The position numbers were made by a program, and so were the translations under genes. From CAWCLK01 sp963796225 (GTDB lineage Bacteria > Actinomycetota > Nitriliruptoria > Nitriliruptorales > Nitriliruptoraceae): a stretch of 18,572 nucleotides of DNA. Shown here one piece after another: positions 1 to 7,812 of this stretch (position 1 is the first letter of the stretch; each line of letters opens with the position of its first letter). The stretch covers positions 1 to 18,572 of the forward strand of contig CAWCLK010000004.1 of NCBI GenBank assembly GCA_963796225.1, written 5' to 3'. The notes under the pieces are model-generated. The model had not been told where the DNA came from. It worked only from the letters and a program-made list of their open reading frames with translations, and made no database searches.

Positions 1-222
1 CTCGTGCCCACGGGTCCCCGTGCCGTGCACCAGCAGGACGGGTTCGTGCTCGGGGTGCGTGAACGTCGGACAGTCCAGCGACTGGTCGAGGACCTGCGCG
101 TCCACCGAGAAGGGCGGATCAGACGGGGCCGCCCACGCGGTCGTCGCCCCGACCGTGCCGATGGCGACGGCGGCCGCCGCCATGGCGACCGCCGCACGTG
201 GTCGTGGAACTCCCCGGGTCAT
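1..222 (-). CDS. Secreted lipase / alpha-beta hydrolase, N-terminal part (cut by window edge)
   Basis: The visible 74 codons start at an ATG (220-222) with a GGGGCGAGC-like purine stretch just upstream. Residues 1-31 form a typical secretion signal: MTRGVPRPR basic start, then an alanine-rich hydrophobic core, with probable cleavage after AWA. The mature start holds Cys51 in DCPTF, and then PVLLVHGTGTRGHE (61-74). The LLVHGTGT segment is the first beta-strand and oxyanion-hole HG motif of alpha/beta-hydrolase lipases, especially secreted actinobacterial triacylglycerol lipases. The nucleophile elbow and the rest of the catalytic triad lie outside the window. The lipase assignment therefore rests on one motif plus the signal peptide; another secreted esterase is possible. 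Confidence 0.6.
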   Translation of the reverse strand, partial: MTRGVPRPRAAVAMAAAAVAIGTVGATTAWAAPSDPPFSVDAQVLDQSLDCPTFTHPEHEPVLLVHGTGTRGHE

Positions 223-267
223 GCTCGCCCCATCCCTCGGACGAGGCGAGCGTACCCAGCGGCCGGA

Positions 268-693
268 TCAGCCCTTCAGGCTGGCGTCCAGCGTGATCTC
301 GGGCACCGAGGCCAGCGCCGCGGAGATCGGGCAGTTCTCCTTGGACTCCTGCGCGGCCTTCTGGAAGTCGTCGTCGGACACGCCCTCGACCTCGACGATC
401 GTCTTCAGGGCGATCTTCCCGATGCGGGGCGCGGAACCCGACATGTCGAGCGACACCTTCGCGGTGGTCTCGATGGAGGTGGGCGGGGTCCCAGCCTTGG
501 ACAGGACGCCCGCGAGGAACTGCGAGAAGCAGCCGGCGTGGGCCGCCCCGATCAGCTCCTCGGGGTTGGTGCCCTCGCCATCGGCGAAGCGTGAGGCCTT
601 GGTGAACGGGCCCTCGAGGCCCGTGGCCGTCGACATCGTGCCCTTGCCGTCGTCGAGGTTGCCTTCCCAGCGGGCGGTGGCGGTCGCGGCCAT
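268..693 (-). CDS. OsmC/Ohr-family peroxide-reducing protein
   Basis: This 141-residue protein has the length and layout of OsmC-type thiol peroxidases, which reduce organic and inorganic hydroperoxides in the cytoplasm through a cysteine pair. Visible family signatures are the N-terminal strand ATARWEGNL, the TNPEELIGAAHAGCFSQFLA helix with peroxidatic Cys55, and resolving Cys121 in KENCPISAAL. Arg35 sits where the OsmC active-site arginine is expected. The ATG at 691-693 is chosen because AAGGAGCC lies about 7 bases upstream; the same frame stays open far upstream, antisense to the sulfatase, with no protein signal. It is divergent from the small gene at 800. A TAGGGT -10 box for this gene (767-762 on the minus strand) overlaps a perfect palindrome, so repression there is likely (inference). 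The alignment favours OsmC over Ohr. Confidence 0.9.
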   Translation of the reverse strand: MAATATARWEGNLDDGKGTMSTATGLEGPFTKASRFADGEGTNPEELIGAAHAGCFSQFLAGVLSKAGTPPTSIETTAKVSLDMSGSAPRIGKIALKTIVEVEGVSDDDFQKAAQESKENCPISAALASVPEITLDASLKG

Positions 694-746
694 GCGTGGC
701 TCCTTGTGTTCGTGTCCGGGCGGTCGGCCCGTCGTTGGACAGTGCA

Positions 747-764
747 GGTTCGCGACCGCGAACC
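747..764. promoter_or_regulatory. 18-bp perfect palindrome in the osmC divergent promoter
   Basis: GGTTCGCG-AC-CGCGAACC has two perfect 8-bp arms with a 2-bp centre. On the minus strand TAGGGT (767-762) fits the actinobacterial TAnnnT -10 box and would place the osmC transcript start within the palindrome, about 60 bases before its ATG. A dimeric repressor bound here would block initiation. The regulator is not identified and no regulator gene is adjacent. Confidence 0.55.
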
Positions 765-799
765 CTACGGTTGGTCCCTCGCCCACGTCAGGTGTTCGC

Positions 800-1138
800 A
801 TGTCCACCACCAATGCCGCGCCCGAACCCACCCCGGCCGAGAAGGTCCTCGGCGCCATCGGCGGGATCCAGGCACTGGCCATCGGCGTGACGCGCCAGGC
901 CACCGAGTTCGCCGCCGACCGTCTCCCCGCCATGCCGGGGTTCCCCGCCGACGCGCTCGACGCCCCGACCGCCATCGTCGACAAGGTCTTCGAGTCGGTC
1001 GAGGACGCGCTGGCGCCCCGCTCCACCCTGGCCCGCGACGTCGTCCACCAGCAGGGCACCTTCGTCCGCAGCGTCTTCGGCAGCGTGCAGCCGATCGTCG
1101 ACGCCCTGTCGGGACAGCGCCACGGCCCCGAGGCCTGA
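800..1138 (+). CDS. Small alanine-rich helical protein of unknown function
   Basis: This is an open frame of 112 residues from ATG 800 to TGA 1136-1138, divergent from the OsmC gene. I do not recognise the family. It has no signal peptide, membrane segment, cysteine or metal motif. From about residue 12 it reads as alternating amphipathic helices (AEKVLGAIGGIQALAIGV, then TAIVDKVFESVEDALA and QGTFVRSVFGSVQPIVDAL), separated by a proline-rich turn (PAMPGFPADALDAP). That pattern resembles phasin-like or other surface-coating helical proteins, but this is only a resemblance. No strong Shine-Dalgarno lies before the ATG. Codon use (third-position G/C) matches the neighbours, which supports real coding. 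Confidence 0.65.
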   Translation: MSTTNAAPEPTPAEKVLGAIGGIQALAIGVTRQATEFAADRLPAMPGFPADALDAPTAIVDKVFESVEDALAPRSTLARDVVHQQGTFVRSVFGSVQPIVDALSGQRHGPEA

Positions 1139-1163
1139 CACCCCCCGCGTTCCCACGTCTCGA

Positions 1164-1194
1164 CCTGACGGGTCGTCAGGCCAAACAGTAGGCT
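1164..1194 (+). promoter_or_regulatory. Promoter with TetR-style operator for the sulfatase operon
   Basis: A perfect inverted repeat, CCTGACG-GGT-CGTCAGG (1164-1180, 7-bp arms), sits where the -35 region should be. It is followed by TAGGCT (1189-1194), a TAnnnT -10 box. The GTG start of the sulfatase gene is at 1225, leaving a leader of roughly 25 bases. Palindromes of this TGACG-CGTCA type are commonly bound by TetR-family repressors (family knowledge). No TetR gene is in the window. Confidence 0.5.
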
Positions 1195-1224
1195 CCGCCC
1201 GGCCATCGGCGGGAGCGGGCGAAC

Positions 1225-3591
1225 GTGAGTGACGAATTGGACCAGGTGCGGCGGGACTTCCCTCCGGCGGGCACGGCGGAGCCCTACGCGGGGTTCCAGG
1301 GGACCGTCGGACGGACGATGGCCCGGTCGACCTCGTGGTGGCCACCTCGCCCCACGGCCCCGCCCGACGCCCCCAACGTCGTGGTCATCCTGTGCGACGA
1401 CATGGGGTTCTCCGACCCCGGCTGCTTCGGGTCCGAGATCTCGACACCGAACCTCGACCGGCTGGCCGCCGAGGGGCTGCGCCTGGCCAACTTCCACGTC
1501 ACGCCGATGTGCTCGCCGTCGCGGGCGACGATGCTGACCGGGCTGACCAGCCAGCTCGCCGGCGTCGGGCACGTCTGCCACTCCGACCCCGGCTTCCCGG
1601 GGTACGCGGCGGAGCTTGCCGACGACGCCGCGACCCTGCCCGAGGTGCTGCGTGACCGGCACGGCTACTCGACGCTGATGGCCGGCAAGTGGCACCTGGC
1701 CAAGGACAGCGACCTCGCCGACGCCGGGCCCCGCCGGTCGTGGCCGCTGCAGAAGGGCTACGACCGCTTCTACGGCTTCCTCGACGGGTTCACGAACCTC
1801 CACCAGCCGCACCGGCTGGTCCGCGACAACCACACCGTCGAGGTGGACCGCTACCCCGACGGCTACTACGCCACCGACGACCTGACCGACCAGGCGATCG
1901 CGATGATCCGGTCGGCGTGCGTGGCCGACCCGTCCCGGCCGTTCCACCTCTACCTCGCCCACGGCGCCGGCCACGCCCCGCTGCACGCCCCGGCCGAGCT
2001 GGTCGACCGCTACGCCTCGGTGTACGAGGTCGGCTGGGACGAGATCCGACGGCGCCGACACGCCCGCGCCCAGGAGCTCGGGGTCGTGCCCGAGGGCGTC
2101 GCGCTGCCGCCCCGCAACAGCGAACCCGGGTACGAGGCCCCCGCCTGGGACGAGCTGTCGGACATGGAGCGCGAGGTCTTCGCCCGGTACATGGCGGCCT
2201 ATGCCGGGATGATCGAGTCGGTCGACGCGAACCTGGGGCGCCTGCGGGCCGCGCTCGAGGAGCTCGGCCAGTGGGACAACACCCTGCTGCTGTTCACCTC
2301 CGACAACGGGGCGAGCAAGGAGGGCGGGACGTCGGGCACGACCTCCTACTACACCCACCTCGGCGGCGACGTGGGGATCGAGCGTGACCACGCCCGGCTG
2401 GACCTGATCGGCGGGCCGCAGTGCATGCCCCACTACCCGCAGGGCTGGGCCATGGCGTGCAACACCCCCTACCGGCTCTACAAGACCACCACCCATGCCG
2501 GCGGCCGGCAGGTCCCCGCCGTCGTGTCGTGGCCCGCCCGGATCGAGGACCCCGGCGCGATCCGTCGGCAGTACGTGCACCTGTCCGACGTCGTGCCGAC
2601 CGTGATGGACGCGCTCGGGGCGGCGTGGCCCGACCACCGCGACGGGCTGCCGCTCAAGCAGCCCGAGGGCGCATCGTTCCTCCCGGTGCTGCTCGACGCC
2701 GACGCCCCGTCCGGCCACACCGAGCAGCTGTTCGAGCTCGCGGGCAACCGCGCCTACTACCGCGACGGGTGGGAGATCGTGTCGCTGCACCAGCCGCTGC
2801 GGAACCTCGACGAGGACCCGTGGGAGCTGTACGACCTCGACGCCGACCCGACGGAGACGACCGACCTCGCCGACCAGCACCCCGAGCGGGTCGCCGAGCT
2901 GGCCGAGGCGTGGGAGGAGGCCGCGTGGGCCGCGCAGGTCTACCCGGTCGACGAAGGCTCGGGGCTGAAGTACCTGATCCGCCCCGAGGGCACGGACCGG
3001 TTCGCCGAGCCCGTGACGATCCCGGCCGGGACCCCCACGCTGGAACGCTGGCGGTCGCTTCAGCTGGTGCTGCTGCGGTCGTGCCGGATCATCGTGTCGC
3101 TCGAGCACACCCGCCGCGACCGCGGGACGCTGGTCAGCCACGGCGACCAGGGCGGCGGCTACGCGATCTACGTCGGCGGGCCGCTGGCACCGTCGGACGA
3201 TCACGTCGTCGCCGTGCACAACGACGGGCACGGCGCCGTCCAGGTGCTGGACGGCGGGGTGCTGCCCCACGGGGCGCGCGAGGTCGTGCTCGACCTCTAC
3301 GCGGGCGGTGGAGGGCACTGGACCCCGTCGCTCGAGGTCGACGGGCAGGTCGTGGCCGGCGGCGACGACCACCGCTGGGTCGCGCTGTTCCCCATGGCGC
3401 CGTTCGAGGGCATCACCGTGGGCAGGGACCCGCGGTCGCCGGTGTCGTGGCGCGTGCACGAGACCGAGGCGGGCGCGTTCCCGTACACCGGCACCCTGCG
3501 CCACGTCGCCTACGTCCCGGGTGAGCTCGCGCCGGACTCGCCGATGCACTTCATCGACCAGATGCGCGAGATCGCCCTGCAGTATGACTGA
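1225..3591 (+). CDS. Type I sulfatase (arylsulfatase, formylglycine-dependent)
   Basis: This 788-residue enzyme hydrolyses sulfate esters; the length matches long actinobacterial AtsA/AtsD-type arylsulfatases (about 787 residues). The sulfatase core shows NVVVILCDDMGFSD with metal ligands Asp58 and Asp59. The C-x-P-S-R motif MCSPSRAT carries Cys96, to be converted to formylglycine, and Arg100. Further sites are GKWHL (Lys155, His157), His250 in GAGHAPLHAP, and TSDNG (Asp360, Asn361). The C-terminal ~220 residues form the extra domain of this subgroup. No signal peptide is visible, so it is probably cytoplasmic. The GTG at 1225 is preceded by GGGAGCGGGCGAAC. Its stop overlaps the next gene's ATG by 8 bases, so the three genes to 5388 are co-transcribed. 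No formylglycine-generating enzyme gene is in the window. The substrate is unknown. Confidence 0.93.
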   Translation: MSDELDQVRRDFPPAGTAEPYAGFQGTVGRTMARSTSWWPPRPTAPPDAPNVVVILCDDMGFSDPGCFGSEISTPNLDRLAAEGLRLANFHVTPMCSPSRATMLTGLTSQLAGVGHVCHSDPGFPGYAAELADDAATLPEVLRDRHGYSTLMAGKWHLAKDSDLADAGPRRSWPLQKGYDRFYGFLDGFTNLHQPHRLVRDNHTVEVDRYPDGYYATDDLTDQAIAMIRSACVADPSRPFHLYLAHGAGHAPLHAPAELVDRYASVYEVGWDEIRRRRHARAQELGVVPEGVALPPRNSEPGYEAPAWDELSDMEREVFARYMAAYAGMIESVDANLGRLRAALEELGQWDNTLLLFTSDNGASKEGGTSGTTSYYTHLGGDVGIERDHARLDLIGGPQCMPHYPQGWAMACNTPYRLYKTTTHAGGRQVPAVVSWPARIEDPGAIRRQYVHLSDVVPTVMDALGAAWPDHRDGLPLKQPEGASFLPVLLDADAPSGHTEQLFELAGNRAYYRDGWEIVSLHQPLRNLDEDPWELYDLDADPTETTDLADQHPERVAELAEAWEEAAWAAQVYPVDEGSGLKYLIRPEGTDRFAEPVTIPAGTPTLERWRSLQLVLLRSCRIIVSLEHTRRDRGTLVSHGDQGGGYAIYVGGPLAPSDDHVVAVHNDGHGAVQVLDGGVLPHGAREVVLDLYAGGGGHWTPSLEVDGQVVAGGDDHRWVALFPMAPFEGITVGRDPRSPVSWRVHETEAGAFPYTGTLRHVAYVPGELAPDSPMHFIDQMREIALQYD

Positions 3592-4519
3592 GGTCGTGCT
3601 CGCGGCGTCGGCCGACGAGCTGTCGCTGACGCTGCCGACCTACGGCGTCGTCGCCGTGAACGCGATCCTCGCGGTGATCATGTTCGGGGTGGGCCTGGAC
3701 CTCGACCTGTCCGAGTTCCGGCGCACGCTGCGCGCCCCGCGCGGCCCGGCCGTGGGGTTGGTCACCCAGTTCCTGCTCCTGCCGGCCCTGGCCTACGGGG
3801 CCGTGCGCCTGCTCGCGCCGGAGCCGGCCGTGGCGCTCGGCGTGCTGCTCGTGTGCGCGTGCCCGGGCGGGACCGTCAGCAACGTCATCACCCACCTCGC
3901 CGACGCCAACGTGTCGCTGTCGATCGCGATGACCACGGTGTCGACCTTCCTCGCGCTGGTCGCCACCCCGGCGAACCTGGCGTTCTGGGGCTCGCGCGTC
4001 CCCGCCCTCGACGAGCTCGGCGTGCGGCTCGACCCGGTCGAGCTCACCGTGGCGCTGCTGCTCGTGATGGGGCTACCGGTCCTGACCGGCGTGCTGGTGG
4101 CTCGCCACCGCCCCGCGGCGGCGGACCGGCTGCGCCGCCCCATGCGCGTGCTGGCCGTGGCGGGGCTGCTGACGCTGATCGTCGGCGCCGGGGCGGCCAA
4201 CCTCGGCCGAGCGGTCACCACCCTGCGGGCCACCCTCCTCGTGGTCGTGGTCGTCAACGCCGGGGCATTGGCCCTCGGATACGGTGCGGCGGCGGCCCTC
4301 CGGCTGCCGGTCCGGGACCGGCGCGCCGTCAGCATCGAGGTCGGGATCCAGAACTCCGCCCTCGCCCTGACGCTCGCGCTGCAGTTCTTCGGCGACCTCG
4401 GTGCCGCTGCCCTCGTCGCCGCCACCTGGGGTCTCTGGCACATGGTCACCGGTCTCGCCCTCGCCCGTCTCTGGCGGGGCCGCTCGCTGTTCGCGACCGC
4501 CATCGCGGACACCGCGTGA
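3584..4519 (+). CDS. Bile acid:sodium symporter (BASS/SBF) family transporter
   Basis: This is a 311-residue integral membrane protein with about nine or ten hydrophobic segments. The family signatures are the first helix TYGVVAVNAILAVIMFGVGL, the crossover motif CPGGTVSNVITHLADANVSLS (around residues 93-113), and the second crossover EVGIQNSALALTLALQFF near the C-terminus. BASS proteins import organic anions such as bile acids, steroid sulfates or keto acids with sodium. The ATG at 3584 lies inside the end of the sulfatase gene, and the stop overlaps the next GTG (GTGA), which marks translational coupling. Lying directly behind a sulfatase, it may take up a sulfated substrate (inference). 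An arsenite (ACR3) or pantothenate transporter role is less likely. Confidence 0.88.
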   Translation: MTEVVLAASADELSLTLPTYGVVAVNAILAVIMFGVGLDLDLSEFRRTLRAPRGPAVGLVTQFLLLPALAYGAVRLLAPEPAVALGVLLVCACPGGTVSNVITHLADANVSLSIAMTTVSTFLALVATPANLAFWGSRVPALDELGVRLDPVELTVALLLVMGLPVLTGVLVARHRPAAADRLRRPMRVLAVAGLLTLIVGAGAANLGRAVTTLRATLLVVVVVNAGALALGYGAAAALRLPVRDRRAVSIEVGIQNSALALTLALQFFGDLGAAALVAATWGLWHMVTGLALARLWRGRSLFATAIADTA

Positions 4520-5388
4520 CGCCCCCGCCGGGGCGTCGACGCGGCGGACCGTCCCGGACGGCCGAGGCCATCGCCGCGGGCCGTGCGATCGGCCTGCGCG
4601 ACCTGCACGACCCGATCGCCCACCGCGTGCTCAGCGACGGCCGCCGGCGGCTGGTGCACGCACTGCGCGCCACCATCGAGGCGTCCCCGACCGGCGAGAC
4701 CGTGGTCAACACGCTCACGGCCGGGCTGGCCGGGCACGCCGCCCTGCGCATGGACGCCGTCGACCGGACCACCCGCGGGGCGCTGGAGGACGGGTGTCGG
4801 CAGCTGGTCGTGCTCGGTGCCGGCTACGACACCCGCGCCTGGCGCCTGCCCGAGCTCGCCGGCTGCCACGTCGTCGAGGTCGACCTGCCCGCCACCCAGG
4901 CGGTCAAGCAACGTCGCCTCGACGGGCTGACCCCGGTCACGCCCGTCGTGTTCGCCCCGTCCGACCTGTCCGAGGACACGCTCGTGCACGCGCTGGCGTC
5001 CACCGGCCACGACCGCAGCACGCCCACCCTCTGGCTGTGGGAGGCCGTCGCCCCGTACCTGCCGGCCGACGCCGTGCGCACCACCGTGGCGGCCATCGCC
5101 GACCTCTCGGTCGACGGCAGCCACCTCGCCATGACGGTGGCCCGGCCCGAGCTGATCGGCAGCGGCCCCATCAGCCGGCTGCTCAGCCCCGCCGCCCGGG
5201 GCCTGTTCGCCGGGATCGGCGAGCCGCTGCGCAGCACCTTCGACGACGACGCGGCGACCGCCCTGCTCGAGGATGCCGGCTTCCACGGCGTGCAGGTGAC
5301 CGGTCCGGCCGACTGGGCCCGTGCGACGGGGCGGTCCCCGCTGACCGACCCCTTCGCGGCCGAGCGGCTGGCCGTCGCACGCCGCTGA
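4516..5388 (+). CDS. SAM-dependent methyltransferase, leucine carboxyl methyltransferase (LCM/TIGR00027) type
   Basis: The 290-residue protein starts at GTG 4516, overlapping the upstream stop in GTGA. The SAM-binding motif LVVLGAGYDTRAWRL, followed by the acidic loop VVEVDLPATQAVKQRRL, is characteristic of the LCM-type methyltransferases that are expanded in actinobacteria. LWLWEAVAPYLPADAVR corresponds to the conserved motif III/IV strand, usually written as WEGVxMYL. These enzymes methylate carboxyl or hydroxyl groups of small molecules; the substrate here is unknown. Coupling to the sulfatase and transporter suggests it acts on the same imported compound (inference). The gene ends 6 bases before the convergent GH65 stop. 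Confidence 0.88.
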   Translation: MTPPPGRRRGGPSRTAEAIAAGRAIGLRDLHDPIAHRVLSDGRRRLVHALRATIEASPTGETVVNTLTAGLAGHAALRMDAVDRTTRGALEDGCRQLVVLGAGYDTRAWRLPELAGCHVVEVDLPATQAVKQRRLDGLTPVTPVVFAPSDLSEDTLVHALASTGHDRSTPTLWLWEAVAPYLPADAVRTTVAAIADLSVDGSHLAMTVARPELIGSGPISRLLSPAARGLFAGIGEPLRSTFDDDAATALLEDAGFHGVQVTGPADWARATGRSPLTDPFAAERLAVARR

Positions 5389-5394
5389 TGCCGG

Positions 5395-7776
5395 TCAGGC
5401 CGCGGGGACCGTCAGGGCGCGGGTGGCCGTGCCGCCGACCGTGAGCTCGACGAGCTCGCCGCGGTGCAGCAGCTCGAGGAGTCCCTCGCCCGCCTCGTAG
5501 GTGTAGGTCACCTCGAAGCGGGTGATGTCGACGCGCAGGCGCTTGCCCCGGACGGTCACGGCGAAGCAGAGCCGGTCCCAGCCACCGGGCAGGTGGGGCG
5601 AGAACGCCACGCGACCGCTGTCGTCGTCACGCATGCCGCCGAAGCCGTACACGAGCGAGAGCCAGACGCCACCCGCCGCGGCCACGTGCACGCCGTCGGC
5701 GACGTTGCCGGCCACGTCGGCGAGATCCATGAACAGCCCGTAGCGGAAGTACTCGATGGCCTTCGCGCTGTCGCCGAGCTCGGCGGCCACGACCGACTGG
5801 ATCGACGTGGACAGGCTGGAGTCGCCGGTGGTCAGCGGGTCGTAGTAGTCGAAGTTGTGCCGCTTGAGCTCGGGGGTGAACTCGTCGCCCAGCAGGAACA
5901 TGGCCAGCACGATGTCGGCCTGCTTGAGCACCTGGAACCGGTAGATGACGAGCGGGTGGAAGTGCAGCAACAGGGGGTAGCGGTCACGGGGCGTGTGCTC
6001 GAAGTCCCAGATCGCCTTCTCGAGGAAGTTGGCGTCCTGCGGGGTGATGCCGAGCTCCTCGTCGTACGGGATGTGCATCCCGTCGGCCGCGCGGCGCCAC
6101 ACGTCGACCTCGTCGGGGGTGACACGCGTGGCGTGGGCGAGCCGCGCGTACCCGTCCGGGTCGGTGCGCTGGATGTGGCCGACCACCGTGGCGGCGTACC
6201 GCAGGTTCAGCCGGGCCATGAGGTTGGTGTAGGCGTTGTCGTTGACCAACGTCGTGTACTCGTCGGGCCCGGTCACGCCGAAGATGTGGAAGACCTCGTC
6301 GTCGTCGAAGAAGCCCAGGTCGGCCCACAACCGTGCGGTCTCGACGAGCATCTCCGCCCCGTACCGGTGCAGGAACGGGCCGTCGCCGGTGACGTCGACG
6401 TACTGCTTGAGGGCGTACATGATGTCGGCGTTGATGTGGTACTGCGCCGTGCCGGCCTCGTAGTAGGCCGAGGCCTCCTCGCCGTTGATCGTGCGCCACG
6501 GGTACAGCGCCCCGCGCTGGTTGACCTCGGCGGCCCGACGCCGGGCCGCGTCGAGCATGCCGTGCCGGAAACGCAGCAGGCTGCGGGCCACGTGGGGCAT
6601 CGTGTACGTCAGGAAGGGCATGACGTAGATCTCGGTGTCCCAGAAGTAGTGCCCCTCGTAGCCCGACCCGGTCAGGCCCTTGGCGGGCACCCCGGTGGTC
6701 TCGGCCCGGGCCGTGGCCTGCAGCAGCTGGAAGATGGACCACCGCACCGCCTGCTGGACGACCGGGTTGCCCTCGATCACCACGTCGCTGTTGGTCCACA
6801 TCTCGTCGAACCGGGCCCGCTGCGCGTCGGCGAGCGCGTCGAAGCCCTCCCGCATCGCCCGGTCCAGCGTGCGTGAGCAGCGGTCCGACAACTGCCCCGT
6901 CGAGACCGACCGCGAGGTGTGGTAGGTCGCGAACTTGTCGATGCGGATCGAGGTCCCCTCGGGGGCGTCGAGGGTGACCACGAGCTTGCCGCGCTCGGCG
7001 TCGACCTCGCAGTGTTCGTCGAACGGTGGCCACGGGCCGTCGGTGCCCGGGACCGACACCGTCACCTCGTGGTCGATCGCGCACGCCAGGGTCATGCCGG
7101 ACTCGGCGACCCGGTACTCGAGGGTGGCGCGCCGGTCCTGGCAGTGCTGGTTCACCCCCTTGAGCACGTCGCCGAGGTTGCGCGCCTGGCGCGGGTCGAA
7201 GGTCTCGGCGCTGCCCGAGCCGCCGGTGATCTCGTGGCGGAGCTGGCTGGAGATGACCACCGGGGCGTCGCCCTCGAGCATCGTCACCTCGTAGCGGATG
7301 CCGATGAGATGGCGGTGCTGCATCGACACGAGCCGGGTCGACGTGACCTTGACGAGCTTGCCGGACGGCGTGCGCCAGAGGACCTCACGGCGCAGCTGCC
7401 CGTCGCGGAAGTCGAGTCGCCGCTCGTAGTGCTCGAGGTCCGCGACCGGCAGGTGCAGCGGTTCGTCGTCGACGTAGAGGTGGAACCGCCGCGCGTCGGG
7501 CACCGGCACGAGGGTCTGGCCGACCTTGGCGAACCCGTAGGCCTCCTCGGCGTGGTGGATCGGCCAGGTCTCGTGGAAGCCGTTGATGTAGCTGCCGCGG
7601 TCGAAGTACGGCCGCCCCTCGTCGGCGCACCCGCGGATGCCGACGTAGCCGTTCGCCAGGGCGAAGATGGTCTCGGCCCGAGCGAGGTAGTCCTCCTCGA
7701 AGGCGGTCTCGACCAGGGCCCACTCGTCGATGGGGTAGACGGTGGTGGGCAGGCCGACGATCTCACGGTGGAGCAT
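5395..7776 (-). CDS. Glycoside hydrolase family 65 disaccharide phosphorylase (maltose/trehalose type)
   Basis: This is a 793-residue cytoplasmic enzyme with full GH65 architecture. It has an N-terminal beta-sandwich (about 1-290), an (alpha/alpha)6 barrel (about 330-710) and a small C-terminal beta domain. Key motifs are GHYFWDTEI (375-383), YPWRTINGEEA (425-435) and GVTGPDEYTTLVNDNAYTN, with the catalytic acid Glu506. KQADIV (618-623) and TGDSSLS (650-656) form the phosphate site. It splits an alpha-glucoside such as maltose or trehalose with phosphate, releasing beta-glucose 1-phosphate. A beta-phosphoglucomutase gene 36 bases upstream in the same direction would make glucose 6-phosphate from it. 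The arrangement and lengths match M. tuberculosis Rv3400-Rv3401. The exact disaccharide cannot be read from the motifs. The start is ATG 7774-7776, with AGGGGG some 12 bases upstream. Confidence 0.93.
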   Translation of the reverse strand: MLHREIVGLPTTVYPIDEWALVETAFEEDYLARAETIFALANGYVGIRGCADEGRPYFDRGSYINGFHETWPIHHAEEAYGFAKVGQTLVPVPDARRFHLYVDDEPLHLPVADLEHYERRLDFRDGQLRREVLWRTPSGKLVKVTSTRLVSMQHRHLIGIRYEVTMLEGDAPVVISSQLRHEITGGSGSAETFDPRQARNLGDVLKGVNQHCQDRRATLEYRVAESGMTLACAIDHEVTVSVPGTDGPWPPFDEHCEVDAERGKLVVTLDAPEGTSIRIDKFATYHTSRSVSTGQLSDRCSRTLDRAMREGFDALADAQRARFDEMWTNSDVVIEGNPVVQQAVRWSIFQLLQATARAETTGVPAKGLTGSGYEGHYFWDTEIYVMPFLTYTMPHVARSLLRFRHGMLDAARRRAAEVNQRGALYPWRTINGEEASAYYEAGTAQYHINADIMYALKQYVDVTGDGPFLHRYGAEMLVETARLWADLGFFDDDEVFHIFGVTGPDEYTTLVNDNAYTNLMARLNLRYAATVVGHIQRTDPDGYARLAHATRVTPDEVDVWRRAADGMHIPYDEELGITPQDANFLEKAIWDFEHTPRDRYPLLLHFHPLVIYRFQVLKQADIVLAMFLLGDEFTPELKRHNFDYYDPLTTGDSSLSTSIQSVVAAELGDSAKAIEYFRYGLFMDLADVAGNVADGVHVAAAGGVWLSLVYGFGGMRDDDSGRVAFSPHLPGGWDRLCFAVTVRGKRLRVDITRFEVTYTYEAGEGLLELLHRGELVELTVGGTATRALTVPAA

Positions 7777-7812
7777 GGGTCAGGGCCCCCTGAGACGGTG
7801 CGGGTGGTGGGA

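Noticed and set aside
268..3549. Very long minus-strand frame (1093 codons) covering the sulfatase
   Set aside because: It is the OsmC frame extended upstream, antisense to the sulfatase. The extra part is Arg/Val/Gly-rich with no motifs, as expected for a high-GC shadow frame; only 268-693 is real.
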